Below are positions 33,491 to 43,531 of a stretch of DNA of 64,000 nucleotides, piece by piece. The stretch is from CAILHX01 sp046155285 (GTDB lineage: Bacteria > Pseudomonadota > Gammaproteobacteria > Burkholderiales > Methylophilaceae), in assembly GCA_046155285.1 (NCBI GenBank), contig JBJXEA010000017.1:300722-364721 (forward strand), read 5' to 3'. Both the position numbers and the translations under genes were made by a program. Below the pieces are notes generated by a model. The model searched no databases. It saw only the letters and a list, made by a program, of their open reading frames with translations, and was not told the DNA's origin. How positions within the stretch are numbered: position 1 is the first letter of the stretch; the number at the start of each line of letters is the position of its first letter.

Positions 33491-35176
33491 TTAAGGGACA
33501 TATCCCGGAATCTTGCTTTCATCCACCTCGTCTATTTGCTCAGGCTCCAGAAATTGCTTGGCGTAGGTGAGATAGACTTTTTCGCGGATGAAGATATCGA
33601 ATAAGTCTGGATCCACGTGGTTGTCCAACATCATCTTGCCTAAAATAAATAGTGATTCGGATAGCGTTTTGGCTTTTTTGTAAGGGCGATCACGTGCGGT
33701 GAGCGCTTCAAAAATGTCGGCGATGCCCATAATCCGAGCGGGGATGGACATTTGTTCTTTGGTCAATCCGCGTGGATAGCCTTTGCCGTCCATGCGCTCG
33801 TGGTGGCCGCCTGCGTATTCCGGTACACGGCGCAGTGCTTTGGGATAAGGTAGCGATTCCAGCATGTTGATGGTGACCACGATGTGGTTGTTGATCACTT
33901 GGCGCTCTTCATTGGTGAGCGTGCCGCGTGCGATGTTGAGGTTGTATACCTCGTTTTCGGTCAAAAATGGTTGGATTTCACCTTTCTCATCTTTGTATTT
34001 GTAAGCAGCGATTTGTTTTACGCGCTCTTGATGTTCAGGGGTCATGAACTCACCGCCGATATTGGCGTTGCGGATAAAGTCGCGGTCATCGTCCAGTTGT
34101 TTGAGATGTGCGCGGAGCTGCACTTCCATCACCTGCGCGTGGTCTGGGCGACCTTTACGTAGCAAGTCCATTTGCTTACGCAACATTTCCACTTCGGCTT
34201 GATTTTTGAGTACTTCAAAACGCGTGTCTACCAATTCAATACGGTCGAAAATGGTAGCGAGCTTGGTGGCTTTATCTACCACGTATTCCGGCGTGGTGAC
34301 TTTTCCGCAATCGTGCAACCACGCGGCAATACGTAGTTCATACAGTTCTTTTTCCGACATGGAAAAGTCTGCGAACGGGCCAGTGGTGGCTTCTACCGCA
34401 CACTTGCCCAGCATCATCGCCATTTCTGGCACACGACGGCAGTGGCCACCGGTGTAAGGTGACTTTTCGTCGATCGCGTCAGCGATCAAAGTGATGAACG
34501 ACTCAAACAGCGCTTTCAAACCCTCAATCAGGTTTTGGTTGGTGAGCGCGATCGCGGCTTGTGAAGCGAGAGATTCGACCAATTGTTGAATTTGCGGCGT
34601 GAAGGCGATAACTTCTCCGCTGTTGTGATCTTTGGAATTCAGCAATTGCAACACCCCGATGATTTCCTTTTCATGGTTTTTCATCGGGATGGTGAGGAAA
34701 GATTTGGAGCGGTAGCCGGTGTTCGCGTCAAATTTGCGCGTGCCGGAAAAGTCGAAACCCTCGGCTTCGTAGGCGTCTTCTATGTTGACGGTTTTGTCGT
34801 TGATGACCGCGTAGGCCGCCACCATACCGGTGTTGGGTGTGCCATCTTCGCGGTAAATGGGTAATGCGGGGAAAGGAATATCTTTGCCAGTAGTGCCGCC
34901 CATGGCGATATTGAGTGAATCGGTACGCATGATTTCAAACTTGAGTTTGTCGTCGTCGGTGACGGTGTACAGCGTACCGCCATCGGCATTGGCAATCTCT
35001 TTAGCGCCCATTAGAATCATTTCCAGCAGGCGTGAAGTGTCGCGTTCTGAGGAGAGTGCCACACCGATGCGATTTAGGCGCTCGATATTATCCAGCATCA
35101 TTTTTATTTCGGTAACTCTACGTTCCTCAGCTTTGCGCCTATTATCCGTGGATTTTTTAGTCATGGTCTCAGACAT
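33491..35176 (-). CDS. GAF and HD-GYP domain phosphodiesterase (probable c-di-GMP hydrolase)
   Basis: A 561-residue cytoplasmic signalling enzyme. A helical start (about 1-45) leads into a GAF sensor domain (about 50-215) and an HD-GYP domain (about 225-520). The metal ligands are all there: HD at 288-289, the NNHIVVT histidine, and HHERMDGKGYP near residue 458, with IADIFEALT following. Between HD and the rest is an insert of over 100 residues, longer than in most HD-GYP proteins, containing a heptad-like stretch (RFEVLKNQAEVEMLRKQ). Probably hydrolyses c-di-GMP. Contrast with the degenerate paralogues at 45474-48912. Confidence 0.9.
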   Translation of the reverse strand: MSETMTKKSTDNRRKAEERRVTEIKMMLDNIERLNRIGVALSSERDTSRLLEMILMGAKEIANADGGTLYTVTDDDKLKFEIMRTDSLNIAMGGTTGKDIPFPALPIYREDGTPNTGMVAAYAVINDKTVNIEDAYEAEGFDFSGTRKFDANTGYRSKSFLTIPMKNHEKEIIGVLQLLNSKDHNSGEVIAFTPQIQQLVESLASQAAIALTNQNLIEGLKALFESFITLIADAIDEKSPYTGGHCRRVPEMAMMLGKCAVEATTGPFADFSMSEKELYELRIAAWLHDCGKVTTPEYVVDKATKLATIFDRIELVDTRFEVLKNQAEVEMLRKQMDLLRKGRPDHAQVMEVQLRAHLKQLDDDRDFIRNANIGGEFMTPEHQERVKQIAAYKYKDEKGEIQPFLTENEVYNLNIARGTLTNEERQVINNHIVVTINMLESLPYPKALRRVPEYAGGHHERMDGKGYPRGLTKEQMSIPARIMGIADIFEALTARDRPYKKAKTLSESLFILGKMMLDNHVDPDLFDIFIREKVYLTYAKQFLEPEQIDEVDESKIPGYVP

Positions 35177-35274
35177 TTTTTCTTCCTAATCTTAAATGAC
35201 ACAACTAGTGACACACACTGCAAATTTTACTGACCTGCACAGATTGGCGCAAAGCCGCGCTCACGTCAACAGCT

Positions 35275-35742
35275 TCAAGCTTTAGTGCTGCGTTTTTTGA
35301 CTTCGTCTGAGCGGAGTTGTAAGGCAATTTTGTCCAGCACGCCGTTGACGTATTTATGTCCATCCACGCCGCCGTATTTTTTAGCCAATTCTATGCCTTC
35401 GTTAATCACTACACGATAAGGGATGGTCGCGTCGAACGCTAATTCGTAAGTGGCGATGTATAACACCGCGCGTTCGACCGGACTAAGCTCTTCAACTTTG
35501 CGATCAATAAACTGTGAAAGTTGGCTGTGTAGCCCGTCCATATTGGCCAGCACGCCTTGTAGCAAAGCGTTGCAATAGGTTTTGTCGGCGCGGGCAAACA
35601 GAGCGTCTTCTTGCAGATGATTGGCGATGCTTTTTTCGCTATTGGCGCTTAAAAAGTGCTGGTACAGACCTTTTAGCACTAACTCACGGGATAGGCGGCG
35701 ATTGCCGCTTTTGACTTTTTCTTCAGTCACGGCGGTCATCAT
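35275..35742 (-). CDS. nusB: Transcription antitermination factor NusB
   Basis: A 155-residue all-helical protein that binds boxA RNA with NusE/S10 in rRNA antitermination. RRLSRELVLKGLYQ, SPVERAVLYIATYELAF and PYRVVINEGIELAKKYGGVDGHKYVNGVLD are typical. It starts within the ribH stop (4-bp overlap at 35739-35742), the usual ribH-nusB coupling in proteobacteria. Full length. Confidence 0.96.
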   Translation of the reverse strand: MMTAVTEEKVKSGNRRLSRELVLKGLYQHFLSANSEKSIANHLQEDALFARADKTYCNALLQGVLANMDGLHSQLSQFIDRKVEELSPVERAVLYIATYELAFDATIPYRVVINEGIELAKKYGGVDGHKYVNGVLDKIALQLRSDEVKKRSTKA

Positions 35743-36188
35743 AAATGCCTTATCAGATTGGCCATCTCAACCGCTACTTGTGCTGCTTCAGCGCCTTTTA
35801 TTGTGGCACGCGCCAATGCTTGCTCATCGTTTTCGGTAGTCAAAATCGCATTAGCAACGGGGATACCAGTATCTAGTTGCACTTCGGTGATACCACGCGC
35901 GGATTCATTGGCGACGATTTCAAAATGATAGGTTTCGCCACGGATCACAGCACCTAGCGCAATCAACGCATCATAGTGGCGTGACTTTGCCATTTTGAGC
36001 AGCAGCAGCGGGGTTTCTAGCGCCCCTGGCACGCTGGCGAGTGTAATGTCAGCATCGGCTACGCCTAATTTGTGCAGTTCGGCCACACACGCGCCGCGTA
36101 GCGCATCGCCCACCGCCGGATTAAAGCGTGATTGCACGATGCCGATGCGCATTGAGTGACCAGATAAGTCTTGTTCCAGGGTTTTCAT
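35739..36188 (-). CDS. ribH: 6,7-dimethyl-8-ribityllumazine synthase
   Basis: A 149-residue enzyme of riboflavin synthesis that joins the pyrimidine intermediate with 3,4-dihydroxy-2-butanone 4-phosphate. IVQSRFNPAVGDAL, SVPGALETPLLL and ALGAVIRGETYHFE (with the catalytic histidine region) are conserved. The genes ribB and ribA do not precede it here. No FMN riboswitch is recognisable upstream. Co-transcribed with nusB. Confidence 0.96.
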   Translation of the reverse strand: MKTLEQDLSGHSMRIGIVQSRFNPAVGDALRGACVAELHKLGVADADITLASVPGALETPLLLLKMAKSRHYDALIALGAVIRGETYHFEIVANESARGITEVQLDTGIPVANAILTTENDEQALARATIKGAEAAQVAVEMANLIRHL

Positions 36189-36292
36189 TTTGTTTCCTTA
36201 GATGTTTTTATTTCTGCCAAAACTGGGAACGTGTCTGCGTGCCGAATAGGCACAGGGAAAGTGGCTAGGCTAGCATGATCAATGGCGACGTA

Positions 36293-38584
36293 TTAGGCGA
36301 TAGCGATAGCTTCAGCAGAGGAAGAAGGAGTATCAGTTTCATCAAAATTCAGTATCACCTTTTCTTCAACATCTATGTCCACTGTCACATGCCCACCATC
36401 TACCAAACGCCCAAATAGCAGCTCATCGGCCAAAGCTTTGCGAATAGTGTCTTGAATGAGCCGCGCCATAGGCCGTGCGCCCATGAGTGGGTCGAAGCCT
36501 TTTTTGGCGAGATAAGCTTTAAGAGCATCAGTAAAGCTGACTTCGACTTTTTTCTCGTGCAACTGATCTTCCAACTGCATCAAGAATTTATCCACCACGC
36601 GCACAATCACGTCTTGATCCAGCGGTTTGAACGACACAGTCGCATCCAAGCGATTGCGGAATTCGGGCGTGAATAAGCGCTTGATTTCTGCCATTTCATC
36701 GCCGCTGGCTTTGTTGGCAGTGAAACCCATACTGGATTTGGCCAAGGCCTCTGCGCCCGCATTGGTGGTCATGATGATGGTGACGTTGCGGAAATCGGCT
36801 TTGCGCCCGTTGTTATCGGTCAGTGTGCCGTGATCCATCACTTGCAACAAAATGTTGAAAATATCGGGATGCGCTTTTTCAATTTCGTCGAGTAGCAGCA
36901 CGGAATATGGCTGTTTAGTAATCGCCTCGGTCAATAGGCCACCTTGCTCAAAGCCTACATAGCCAGGAGGCGCACCAATTAAGCGTGACACGGCATGGCG
37001 TTCCATGTATTCGGACATGTCAAAGCGTACCAACTCTATGCCTAAAGTGTAGGCCAACTGCCGCGCAACTTCGGTTTTTCCCACACCGGTAGGACCGCTG
37101 AACAGGAATGCGCCTATGGGTTTTTGCGTATTGCCCAAACCGCTACGCGCCATTTTGATGGCGGCGGCTAGAGCATCAATGGCGGCATCTTGGCCGAATA
37201 CTACGGCTTTCAGGTCGCGGTCTAGCGTCTTCAATGCGCTGCGGTCGTCGCTGGAAATGTTCTTGGACGGAATGCGCGCGATTTTAGCGATGATGCCTTC
37301 GATTTCTTTGTTACCAATCACTTTTTTCTGGCGTGATTTTGGCAGAATGCGTTGCGCGGCACCTGCTTCATCAATCACGTCTATCGCCTTGTCTGGCAAG
37401 TGGCGGTCGTTGATGTATCTGGCCGATAGCTCGGCGGCGGTAGAAAGCGCGGCAGCGGTATATTTAACACCGTGATGAGATTCAAAGCGCGATTTCAAAC
37501 CTTTGAGGATTTCTACGGTTTCGGTGATAGAAGGCTCGGCGACATCCACTTTTTGAAAACGGCGCGATAGTGCGTGGTCTTTTTCAAAAACCCCGCGGAA
37601 TTCTTGATAGGTCGTTGCCCCTATACACTTGAGTTGGCCGTTGGACAGCGCAGGTTTGAGTAGATTAGACGCGTCTAAAGTGCCGCCACTGGCCGCTCCT
37701 GCGCCTATGAGCGTATGAATTTCGTCTATAAATAAAATTGCGTCGGGGTTTTCGCTCAATTTTTTGAGTACCGCTTTCAGACGTTGCTCAAAGTCGCCTC
37801 GGTACTTAGTGCCAGCCAACAATGCGCCCATATCCAGCGAGTAGATGGTGGCTTTGGCTAAAATTTCGGGGATGTCGCCTTCAACGATGCGCCGCGCCAA
37901 GCCTTCGGCGATAGCGGTTTTACCCACACCAGCTTCACCCACCAGCAACGGGTTGTTTTTGCGGCGACGGCACAGAGTTTGGATGACGCGCTCTAGTTCT
38001 GGGCCACGGCCTATTAACGGGTCTATTTTGCCCGCTAATACTTGCGCATTGAGGTTGAGGGTGAAGCTGTCCAAGGCGCTAGTGGCGGCCTGATCTTGTT
38101 CGGTTTCTGCTTGATCTCCCGTAGCGCGTTTGCTAGCACCAGCGGTTTCAGCCACTTTAGAGATGCCGTGCGAAATGAAATTGACCACGTCCAAGCGCGT
38201 TACGCCTTGCTGATGCAGGAAAAACACCGCGTGCGAGTCTTTTTCGCCATAAATCGCTACCAGCACATTGGCGCCGGACACTTCTTTTTTGCCTGAGGAT
38301 TGCACATGCAAAATGGCGCGTTGGATCACGCGCTGAAAGCCCAAAGTGGGCTGGGTGTCCACTTCCTGTGTGCCAGAAACGATATGCGTGTGTTCGTTGA
38401 TATAGTCGGTGAGTTCACGGCGCAAGGCTTCAATGTCACCACCACAGGCGCGTAGCACTTGCGACGCGGTGGGATTATCCAGCATGGCCAGTAGCAAATG
38501 CTCCACGGTAATCAGCTCGTGGCGCTGCTGACGCGCTTCCATGAAGGCGATATGTAGGGAAACTTCAAGCTCTTGTGCAATCAC
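36293..38584 (-). CDS. clpA: ATP-dependent Clp protease ATP-binding subunit ClpA
   Basis: A 763-residue AAA+ unfoldase that feeds substrates to ClpP. An N-terminal double-Clp domain (about 1-150) is followed by two ATPase modules, each with intact Walker motifs: GEAGVGKTAIAEG near residue 214 with LFIDEIHTLIGAG, and GPTGVGKTEVARQ near 494 with LLLDEIEKAH. IGAPPGYVGFEQGG is the conserved pore/ATPase segment. The IGF/L-type ClpP loop is expected near 620 but I did not pin it down. It lies 20 bp downstream of clpS, the usual order. Confidence 0.97.
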   Translation of the reverse strand: MIAQELEVSLHIAFMEARQQRHELITVEHLLLAMLDNPTASQVLRACGGDIEALRRELTDYINEHTHIVSGTQEVDTQPTLGFQRVIQRAILHVQSSGKKEVSGANVLVAIYGEKDSHAVFFLHQQGVTRLDVVNFISHGISKVAETAGASKRATGDQAETEQDQAATSALDSFTLNLNAQVLAGKIDPLIGRGPELERVIQTLCRRRKNNPLLVGEAGVGKTAIAEGLARRIVEGDIPEILAKATIYSLDMGALLAGTKYRGDFEQRLKAVLKKLSENPDAILFIDEIHTLIGAGAASGGTLDASNLLKPALSNGQLKCIGATTYQEFRGVFEKDHALSRRFQKVDVAEPSITETVEILKGLKSRFESHHGVKYTAAALSTAAELSARYINDRHLPDKAIDVIDEAGAAQRILPKSRQKKVIGNKEIEGIIAKIARIPSKNISSDDRSALKTLDRDLKAVVFGQDAAIDALAAAIKMARSGLGNTQKPIGAFLFSGPTGVGKTEVARQLAYTLGIELVRFDMSEYMERHAVSRLIGAPPGYVGFEQGGLLTEAITKQPYSVLLLDEIEKAHPDIFNILLQVMDHGTLTDNNGRKADFRNVTIIMTTNAGAEALAKSSMGFTANKASGDEMAEIKRLFTPEFRNRLDATVSFKPLDQDVIVRVVDKFLMQLEDQLHEKKVEVSFTDALKAYLAKKGFDPLMGARPMARLIQDTIRKALADELLFGRLVDGGHVTVDIDVEEKVILNFDETDTPSSSAEAIAIA

Positions 38585-38604
38585 TTCGTATTACCTCTAA
38601 AAAA

Positions 38605-38913
38605 TCAGCCTTCTTCCATCACGCATTGCAGCGGATGCTGGTATTCGCGTGCTTTTTCTGTTACTTGCCGTACCTTGGTTTCAGCGAGGTCACGTGGATA
38701 TATGCCACATATTGCCGAACCTTCGTTGTGTACTTTCAACATAAGCTGCAAGGCCAGCTCACGATTTTTGCCAAAAAACGTTTCAATGACTTGCACTACA
38801 AATTCCATCGGCGTGTAGTCGTCATTGAGCAAACGTACCTTATACAAAGGTGGCGCTTTAGGCTTGGACTCGCCTGTTTCAGCTTCGGTTCGTTCAACGG
38901 TCTTGGTCGCCAT
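38605..38913 (-). CDS. clpS: ClpAP adaptor protein ClpS
   Basis: A 102-residue adaptor that delivers N-end-rule substrates to ClpAP. VRLLNDDYTPMEFVVQVI contains the conserved N-degron-binding region and is followed by LMLKVHNEGSAICGIYPRDLAETK. The N-terminal extension is unstructured and charged, as usual. It is followed by clpA on the same strand. Confidence 0.95.
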   Translation of the reverse strand: MATKTVERTEAETGESKPKAPPLYKVRLLNDDYTPMEFVVQVIETFFGKNRELALQLMLKVHNEGSAICGIYPRDLAETKVRQVTEKAREYQHPLQCVMEEG

Positions 38914-38968
38914 GTGAGCCTATTTTGAGCTTATTCAAGAATAATTCAAGCCCTAAATCGGGATGAAT

Positions 38969-40228
38969 TTACGCACGTATAGCGACTATCTTCACAATGC
39001 GGTCTTGGGTTTGAATGATTTCAAGGGTATGCCCCGCTATCTTGAAGCTAGTTCCTACCTCAGGAATATCTTCAAAATGCTCTAACACCAAGCCGTTTAA
39101 GGTTTTCGGGCCATCTAAGGGAAAGTTTAGTTTCAGTTTACGGTTAAGTTCGCGCAAAGTGGCCGCGCCATCCACCAGCAAGCTTCCGTCTTGTTGTTTA
39201 TGAAACACCATGGAGTGGGTAGGCGATTGTGAGGTGAATTCACCCACCATTTCTTCCAGAATATCTTCTAGGGTAACCAACCCTTTGAGTTGGCCGTACT
39301 CATCAACAACCAGTGCTAGGCGTTGCTGTTTTTCCTGAAACTGTTGCAACTGGGTGTACAACGGCGTTCCAGAAGGCACAAAATAGGGCTCGCTCATGAC
39401 TTCTTGCAGTGATTCTTTGGTGAGTTCACCGCTTTGTGCCTGATGTAGCACTTTGCGGATGTGCAACACACCTATTACTTCCTCGCTCTGACCGCTACGA
39501 ACCGGGAGTCGAGTATGGTGACTGGTGGCAATTTGCTCGGTGATAATCTCAGGAGTTGCATCAAAATCAATGGTCTCGATTTGCGTGTAGGCTGACATCA
39601 CGTCATCTACCGTGATTTTTTCCAGATCAAATAGATTCAACAGAATGTTTTGGTGTTGTTGCGGGATAAAGCCACCGGCTTCCTGCACGATGCTGCGTAG
39701 TTCTTCCATGCTCATGGCGTGTACCGAAGCGGAAAAATCGGGCTTTAGTCTGAGTACGGTAAGAAAACCGCGCACGAACAGATTGATGAACCATACGACA
39801 GGGTAGGTAATTTTTAAGAGAGGATATAGTACATAGCTAGTCGCCATGGCAAGCCGCTCAGGATAGGCTGCCGCAATGACTTTGGGGGAAATTTCGCCAA
39901 AAACCAGTATGGCGAAAGTGACGGCGAGTGTTCCGGTAGCAAGTACTAATTGCCCCTCACCGAACAACTCCACCGCGATTACTGTAACCAGAGTTGCCGA
40001 TGCCGCATTGGCAAAATTGTTACCGAGTAAAATAACGCCCAATAGTTTATCTGTGCTTGCAAGTAAGGTGATTGCAAGTTTTGCGCCATGTCGTCCTTCT
40101 TTCGCCAAGTGTTTCAGGCGATAGCGGTTAGATGACATGAGGCTGGTTTCGGCGACCGAAAAGAACGCGCCTATGAGGAGCAGTAATGCCAGCGTGGCAA
40201 GCTGAAAAGAGATCGGGATGTTGTCCAA
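38969..40228 (-). CDS. CNNM/CorC-type membrane protein with CBS pair
   Basis: A 419-residue inner-membrane protein. A DUF21/CNNM domain with four hydrophobic segments (about residues 8-165, including EISPKVIAAAYPERLA) is followed by a CBS pair (about 200-330, TRLPVRSGQSEEVIGVLHIR and LALVVDEYGQLKGLVTLEDILEE) and a CorC/HlyC C-terminal domain (about 345-419). The family is tied to magnesium or cobalt efflux/resistance and was long misnamed haemolysin. It sits downstream of secF on the same strand with an 87-bp gap. Confidence 0.88.
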   Translation of the reverse strand: MDNIPISFQLATLALLLLIGAFFSVAETSLMSSNRYRLKHLAKEGRHGAKLAITLLASTDKLLGVILLGNNFANAASATLVTVIAVELFGEGQLVLATGTLAVTFAILVFGEISPKVIAAAYPERLAMATSYVLYPLLKITYPVVWFINLFVRGFLTVLRLKPDFSASVHAMSMEELRSIVQEAGGFIPQQHQNILLNLFDLEKITVDDVMSAYTQIETIDFDATPEIITEQIATSHHTRLPVRSGQSEEVIGVLHIRKVLHQAQSGELTKESLQEVMSEPYFVPSGTPLYTQLQQFQEKQQRLALVVDEYGQLKGLVTLEDILEEMVGEFTSQSPTHSMVFHKQQDGSLLVDGAATLRELNRKLKLNFPLDGPKTLNGLVLEHFEDIPEVGTSFKIAGHTLEIIQTQDRIVKIVAIRA

Positions 40229-40315
40229 GGGGCTTACTATAGGTTAAGAGACATGCCTAGTTTCCGCGTTCATGCGGAAACTTGTCAAGCACTCCCGCGC
40301 AAAGGCGAACGCATG

Positions 40316-41248
40316 TCAAGGCTGTGCGTCAGCTTCTTTTTTCACTTCCGGCTTAATCATGTCTTCACGCGAAATCCCCAGCCACAAAACGATTGGACAG
40401 GCGACCAATACTGAGGAGTAGATGCCGAACAGAATGCCGATAGTGAGCGCCAAGGCGAAGTTGTGTAGTACTTCACCGCCGAATAACAGCATGGAACACA
40501 CCATGGTTTGTGTCATGACATGGGTGATGATGGTGCGCGACATGGTGCTGGTGATGGCGTTGTTGATGATGTCGGAGACGCTGGCTTTGCGCATTTTGCG
40601 GAAATTTTCGCGCACACGGTCGAATACCACTACCGATTCGTTCACCGAATAGCCCAACACCGCCAACACGGCTGCCAGCACGGTGAGGTTGAATTCCCAT
40701 TGAAAGTAGGAGAAAAACCCAAGAATGATGACTACGTCGTGCAGATTGGCGATGATGGCGGCCACGCCAAACTTCCACTCAAAACGCAGCGCCAGATACC
40801 CGACAATGCCCAGAGACACCAGCAACAGCGCCATTGCGCCGTTTTCGTAGAGCTCTTTACCCACTTGTGGGCCGACGAATTCAACGCGGTGCATTTTCAC
40901 TGAGGCGTTGTCTTTGCTTAAAGCGCCTAATACTTGTTCAGAGAGCTTGGCGCCAGACACGCCTTTTTTGACTGGTAGGCGTATCAGCACGTCGTGACTG
41001 GTGCCAAAGCTTTGCACTGAAGCATCTTTAAGACCGATGTTGTCTATGGTGCTACGAATCTTGGTGAGGTCAGCCGCTTGTGGGTAGGTCACTTCCATCA
41101 CCGTGCCGCCAGTGAAATCTACACCGAAATTCAAGCCTTTGGTGGCTAGGAAAAACACCGCTAGCAAAAACGTGAGTAAGGAAATAGAGGTAGTGAGCTT
41201 GCCATAGCTCATGAAAGGGATATCGCCTTTGATTCTGAATAATTCCAT
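40316..41248 (-). CDS. secF: Protein translocase subunit SecF
   Basis: A 310-residue inner-membrane protein of the SecDF complex, which uses the proton gradient to help protein export. Six hydrophobic segments are visible. NFGVDFTGGTVMEVTYP is the SecF first periplasmic motif, and LGYSVNESVVVFDRVRENFR is the conserved cytoplasmic/TM4 region. The length is normal. It is 26 bp downstream of secD. Confidence 0.96.
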   Translation of the reverse strand: MELFRIKGDIPFMSYGKLTTSISLLTFLLAVFFLATKGLNFGVDFTGGTVMEVTYPQAADLTKIRSTIDNIGLKDASVQSFGTSHDVLIRLPVKKGVSGAKLSEQVLGALSKDNASVKMHRVEFVGPQVGKELYENGAMALLLVSLGIVGYLALRFEWKFGVAAIIANLHDVVIILGFFSYFQWEFNLTVLAAVLAVLGYSVNESVVVFDRVRENFRKMRKASVSDIINNAITSTMSRTIITHVMTQTMVCSMLLFGGEVLHNFALALTIGILFGIYSSVLVACPIVLWLGISREDMIKPEVKKEADAQP

Positions 41249-41274
41249 TTTTGTCTTAACCTTAACCTAGATTC

Positions 41275-43140
41275 TTAACCAATCACGAGCTTGGTGATTT
41301 TGCGACGATAGCCATAGGTGAGATTGACCAAACCGCGCGATACCACCACCGCACTAAACATGGAGGTCAAAATCCCTAGTACATGCACGATGGCAAAGCC
41401 GCGTACCGGACCTGAGCCAAACGAGAACAACATCACACCGACGATAAGCGTAGTCACGTTGGAATCGAGGATGGTGGCGAAAGCGCGGTCATAGCCAGTA
41501 GCAATCGCCGTTTGTGGGCTGTTACCGTTATGTAGTTCTTCACGGATACGCTCGTTAATCAGAACATTGGAGTCAATCGCCATGCCTAAAGTCAGTGCAA
41601 TGGCGGCTAAACCCGGCAGCGTAAGTGTGGCTTGCAGCATAGAAAGTACTGCCACCAGCAGAAGCAGATTCACCCCTAGCGATAATACCGAAACCGTGCC
41701 AAACACCAAGTAGTACGCCATCATCATCAGCGCAATGGCAACAAAACCATACATCGTGGAATGCACACCGCGTTTGATGTTCTCTTCACCCATGCTGGGG
41801 CCTACGGTGCGCTCTTCAATAATCTCCATCGGTGCAGCCAGCGCTCCAGCACGCATCAGCAAGGCCAAATCTTGCGCCTCTTGTGTGTTTTCCATGCCGG
41901 TGATGACGAATGACGAGGAAAGTTCGGATTGAATGGTGGGTGCAGTGAGGATTTCTTGCTTGCCTTTTTCAATCAAAATTACTGCCATGCGACGTTTAAT
42001 GCCCTCGCGCGTGGCCAGCTTCATAGAGGCCGCGCCCTTGCTATCTAGGCGCACACTGATTTCTGATCCGCCTTGTTGTTGATCTAGACTAGGTTCGGCT
42101 GAGGTGAGATTGTCACCAGAAAATACAATTTGTTTTTCCACCAACAGCGGCTCGCCTTGCCCATCCTTGCCATCTTTAATGCGTCCATACAGCAACTCGG
42201 TACCTGCCGGAACTTTACCCGCCAAGGCGGCTTCTATTTTTTGTGGTTCATAGTCGCGTGCGCCGATATTGGCGGTGTGGGCATATACCATACGCACTTG
42301 TAGCGTAGCGGTACGGCCTAGGATGTCTTTAGCCTGTGCGGTATCTTGTACGCCGGGCAATTGCACAACGATGCGGTCTTCGCCTTGTTGTTGAATCACC
42401 GGTTCTGCTACGCCGATTTCGTTGACGCGGTTGTGCAGGGTGTGGATGTTTTGTTTAAGCGCTGATTCTTTTAATGCTTTTTGCACCGGCAAACTCAGCG
42501 TAGCGATTAGGAACTTTTCAGTACCACTTTCACTTGAGGTCACGGTTAAATCGGGATAGTTTTTACGTAAAACATTTTGGGCTTTGGCGAGTTCTTTAGC
42601 GTCGTCAAACCGTACTTTGATCTTGTCGCCATCACGCACTACCCCGGAATACGCCACGCGCTCTTTACGCAAAGCACCACGAATATCACCCACATAACCT
42701 TCTATGGTTTTATCCAACACGGCCTTCATATCCATTTGCAACAGAAAATGTACGCCGCCGCGTAAATCCAAACCCATGTACATAGGCTGTGCGCCGATAG
42801 CGTTTAACCAGCTGGGTGAGCGAGAAACCTGATTGAGCGCCACTACATAACCATCTCCCAGTGTTTTTTGCAAAATATCTTTGGCTTTGAACTGCGCGTC
42901 AGTATTAGCAAAGCGTACTTTGATGCTGCTGGTGTCTAAAGTGATGGCATCGCTAGTGAGTTGTGCAGTTTTTAGCGCAGTCTTAACCTCGACCATCAGT
43001 GCCGTATCTAGCTTGTTTGATTTGAGTGCAGAAATCTGTACCGCGGGCGACTTGCCAAACAGGTTGGGCAGCGAATACAGCGCACTGAGCAACAGCAGCA
43101 AGCCGATAAAAATGTATTTCCACAGAGGATAGCGATTCAT
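41275..43140 (-). CDS. secD: Protein translocase subunit SecD
   Basis: A 621-residue partner of SecF. An N-terminal membrane segment is followed by a large periplasmic part with LDLRGGVHFLLQMD and NRVNEIGVAEPVIQQQGEDR, and then by five more membrane segments with TLGMAIDSNVLINERIREE (conserved membrane-proton-path aspartate region). Length typical of beta/gammaproteobacteria. It follows yajC by 18 bp in the order tgt-yajC-secD-secF. Confidence 0.97.
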   Translation of the reverse strand: MNRYPLWKYIFIGLLLLLSALYSLPNLFGKSPAVQISALKSNKLDTALMVEVKTALKTAQLTSDAITLDTSSIKVRFANTDAQFKAKDILQKTLGDGYVVALNQVSRSPSWLNAIGAQPMYMGLDLRGGVHFLLQMDMKAVLDKTIEGYVGDIRGALRKERVAYSGVVRDGDKIKVRFDDAKELAKAQNVLRKNYPDLTVTSSESGTEKFLIATLSLPVQKALKESALKQNIHTLHNRVNEIGVAEPVIQQQGEDRIVVQLPGVQDTAQAKDILGRTATLQVRMVYAHTANIGARDYEPQKIEAALAGKVPAGTELLYGRIKDGKDGQGEPLLVEKQIVFSGDNLTSAEPSLDQQQGGSEISVRLDSKGAASMKLATREGIKRRMAVILIEKGKQEILTAPTIQSELSSSFVITGMENTQEAQDLALLMRAGALAAPMEIIEERTVGPSMGEENIKRGVHSTMYGFVAIALMMMAYYLVFGTVSVLSLGVNLLLLVAVLSMLQATLTLPGLAAIALTLGMAIDSNVLINERIREELHNGNSPQTAIATGYDRAFATILDSNVTTLIVGVMLFSFGSGPVRGFAIVHVLGILTSMFSAVVVSRGLVNLTYGYRRKITKLVIG

Positions 43141-43158
43141 GGGAGACTCAAACAGTGA

Positions 43159-43473
43159 TTAAATGGCTTTTATAGTGCCTTTGGGCAGCAGCGTTTGTAC
43201 TGTGATCTTTTGCACATTGACCACGGTTTCAGTGGCAATCTCAAGGCTGACATAGGCCTCGCTCACCTTGACCACCTTGCCTACTAAGCCGCCAGTGGTG
43301 ACGACTTCGTCACCCTTTTGCAGCGCGGCGAGCATATTGCGATGTTCTTTGGCTTGCTTCATTTGCGGGCGAATCAACATAAACCAGAACAGCACAAAGA
43401 TGATGAGGAATGGCAGAAAGCTGGTGAGTGTTGGTGCTGCGGCATCGGCAGCGTAGGCGTTAGTAATAAACAC
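43159..43473 (-). CDS. yajC: Preprotein translocase subunit YajC
   Basis: A 104-residue single-pass inner-membrane protein associated with SecDF. One membrane segment (about residues 18-38, FLPFLIIFVLFWFMLIRP) is followed by the conserved RPQMKQAKEH and GDEVVTTGGLVGKV. It lies between tgt and secD, as in most proteobacteria. Confidence 0.95.
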   Translation of the reverse strand: MFITNAYAADAAAPTLTSFLPFLIIFVLFWFMLIRPQMKQAKEHRNMLAALQKGDEVVTTGGLVGKVVKVSEAYVSLEIATETVVNVQKITVQTLLPKGTIKAI

Positions 43474-43531
43474 GGGAATTTCCTCAAAAGTTAGACACTA
43501 AAAACTGCGCGATTCTAGCATAGTGTAAGGC

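Noticed and set aside
35743..36292. FMN riboswitch upstream of ribH
   Set aside because: No RFN-element-like conserved stems are visible in the 104 bp before the gene.
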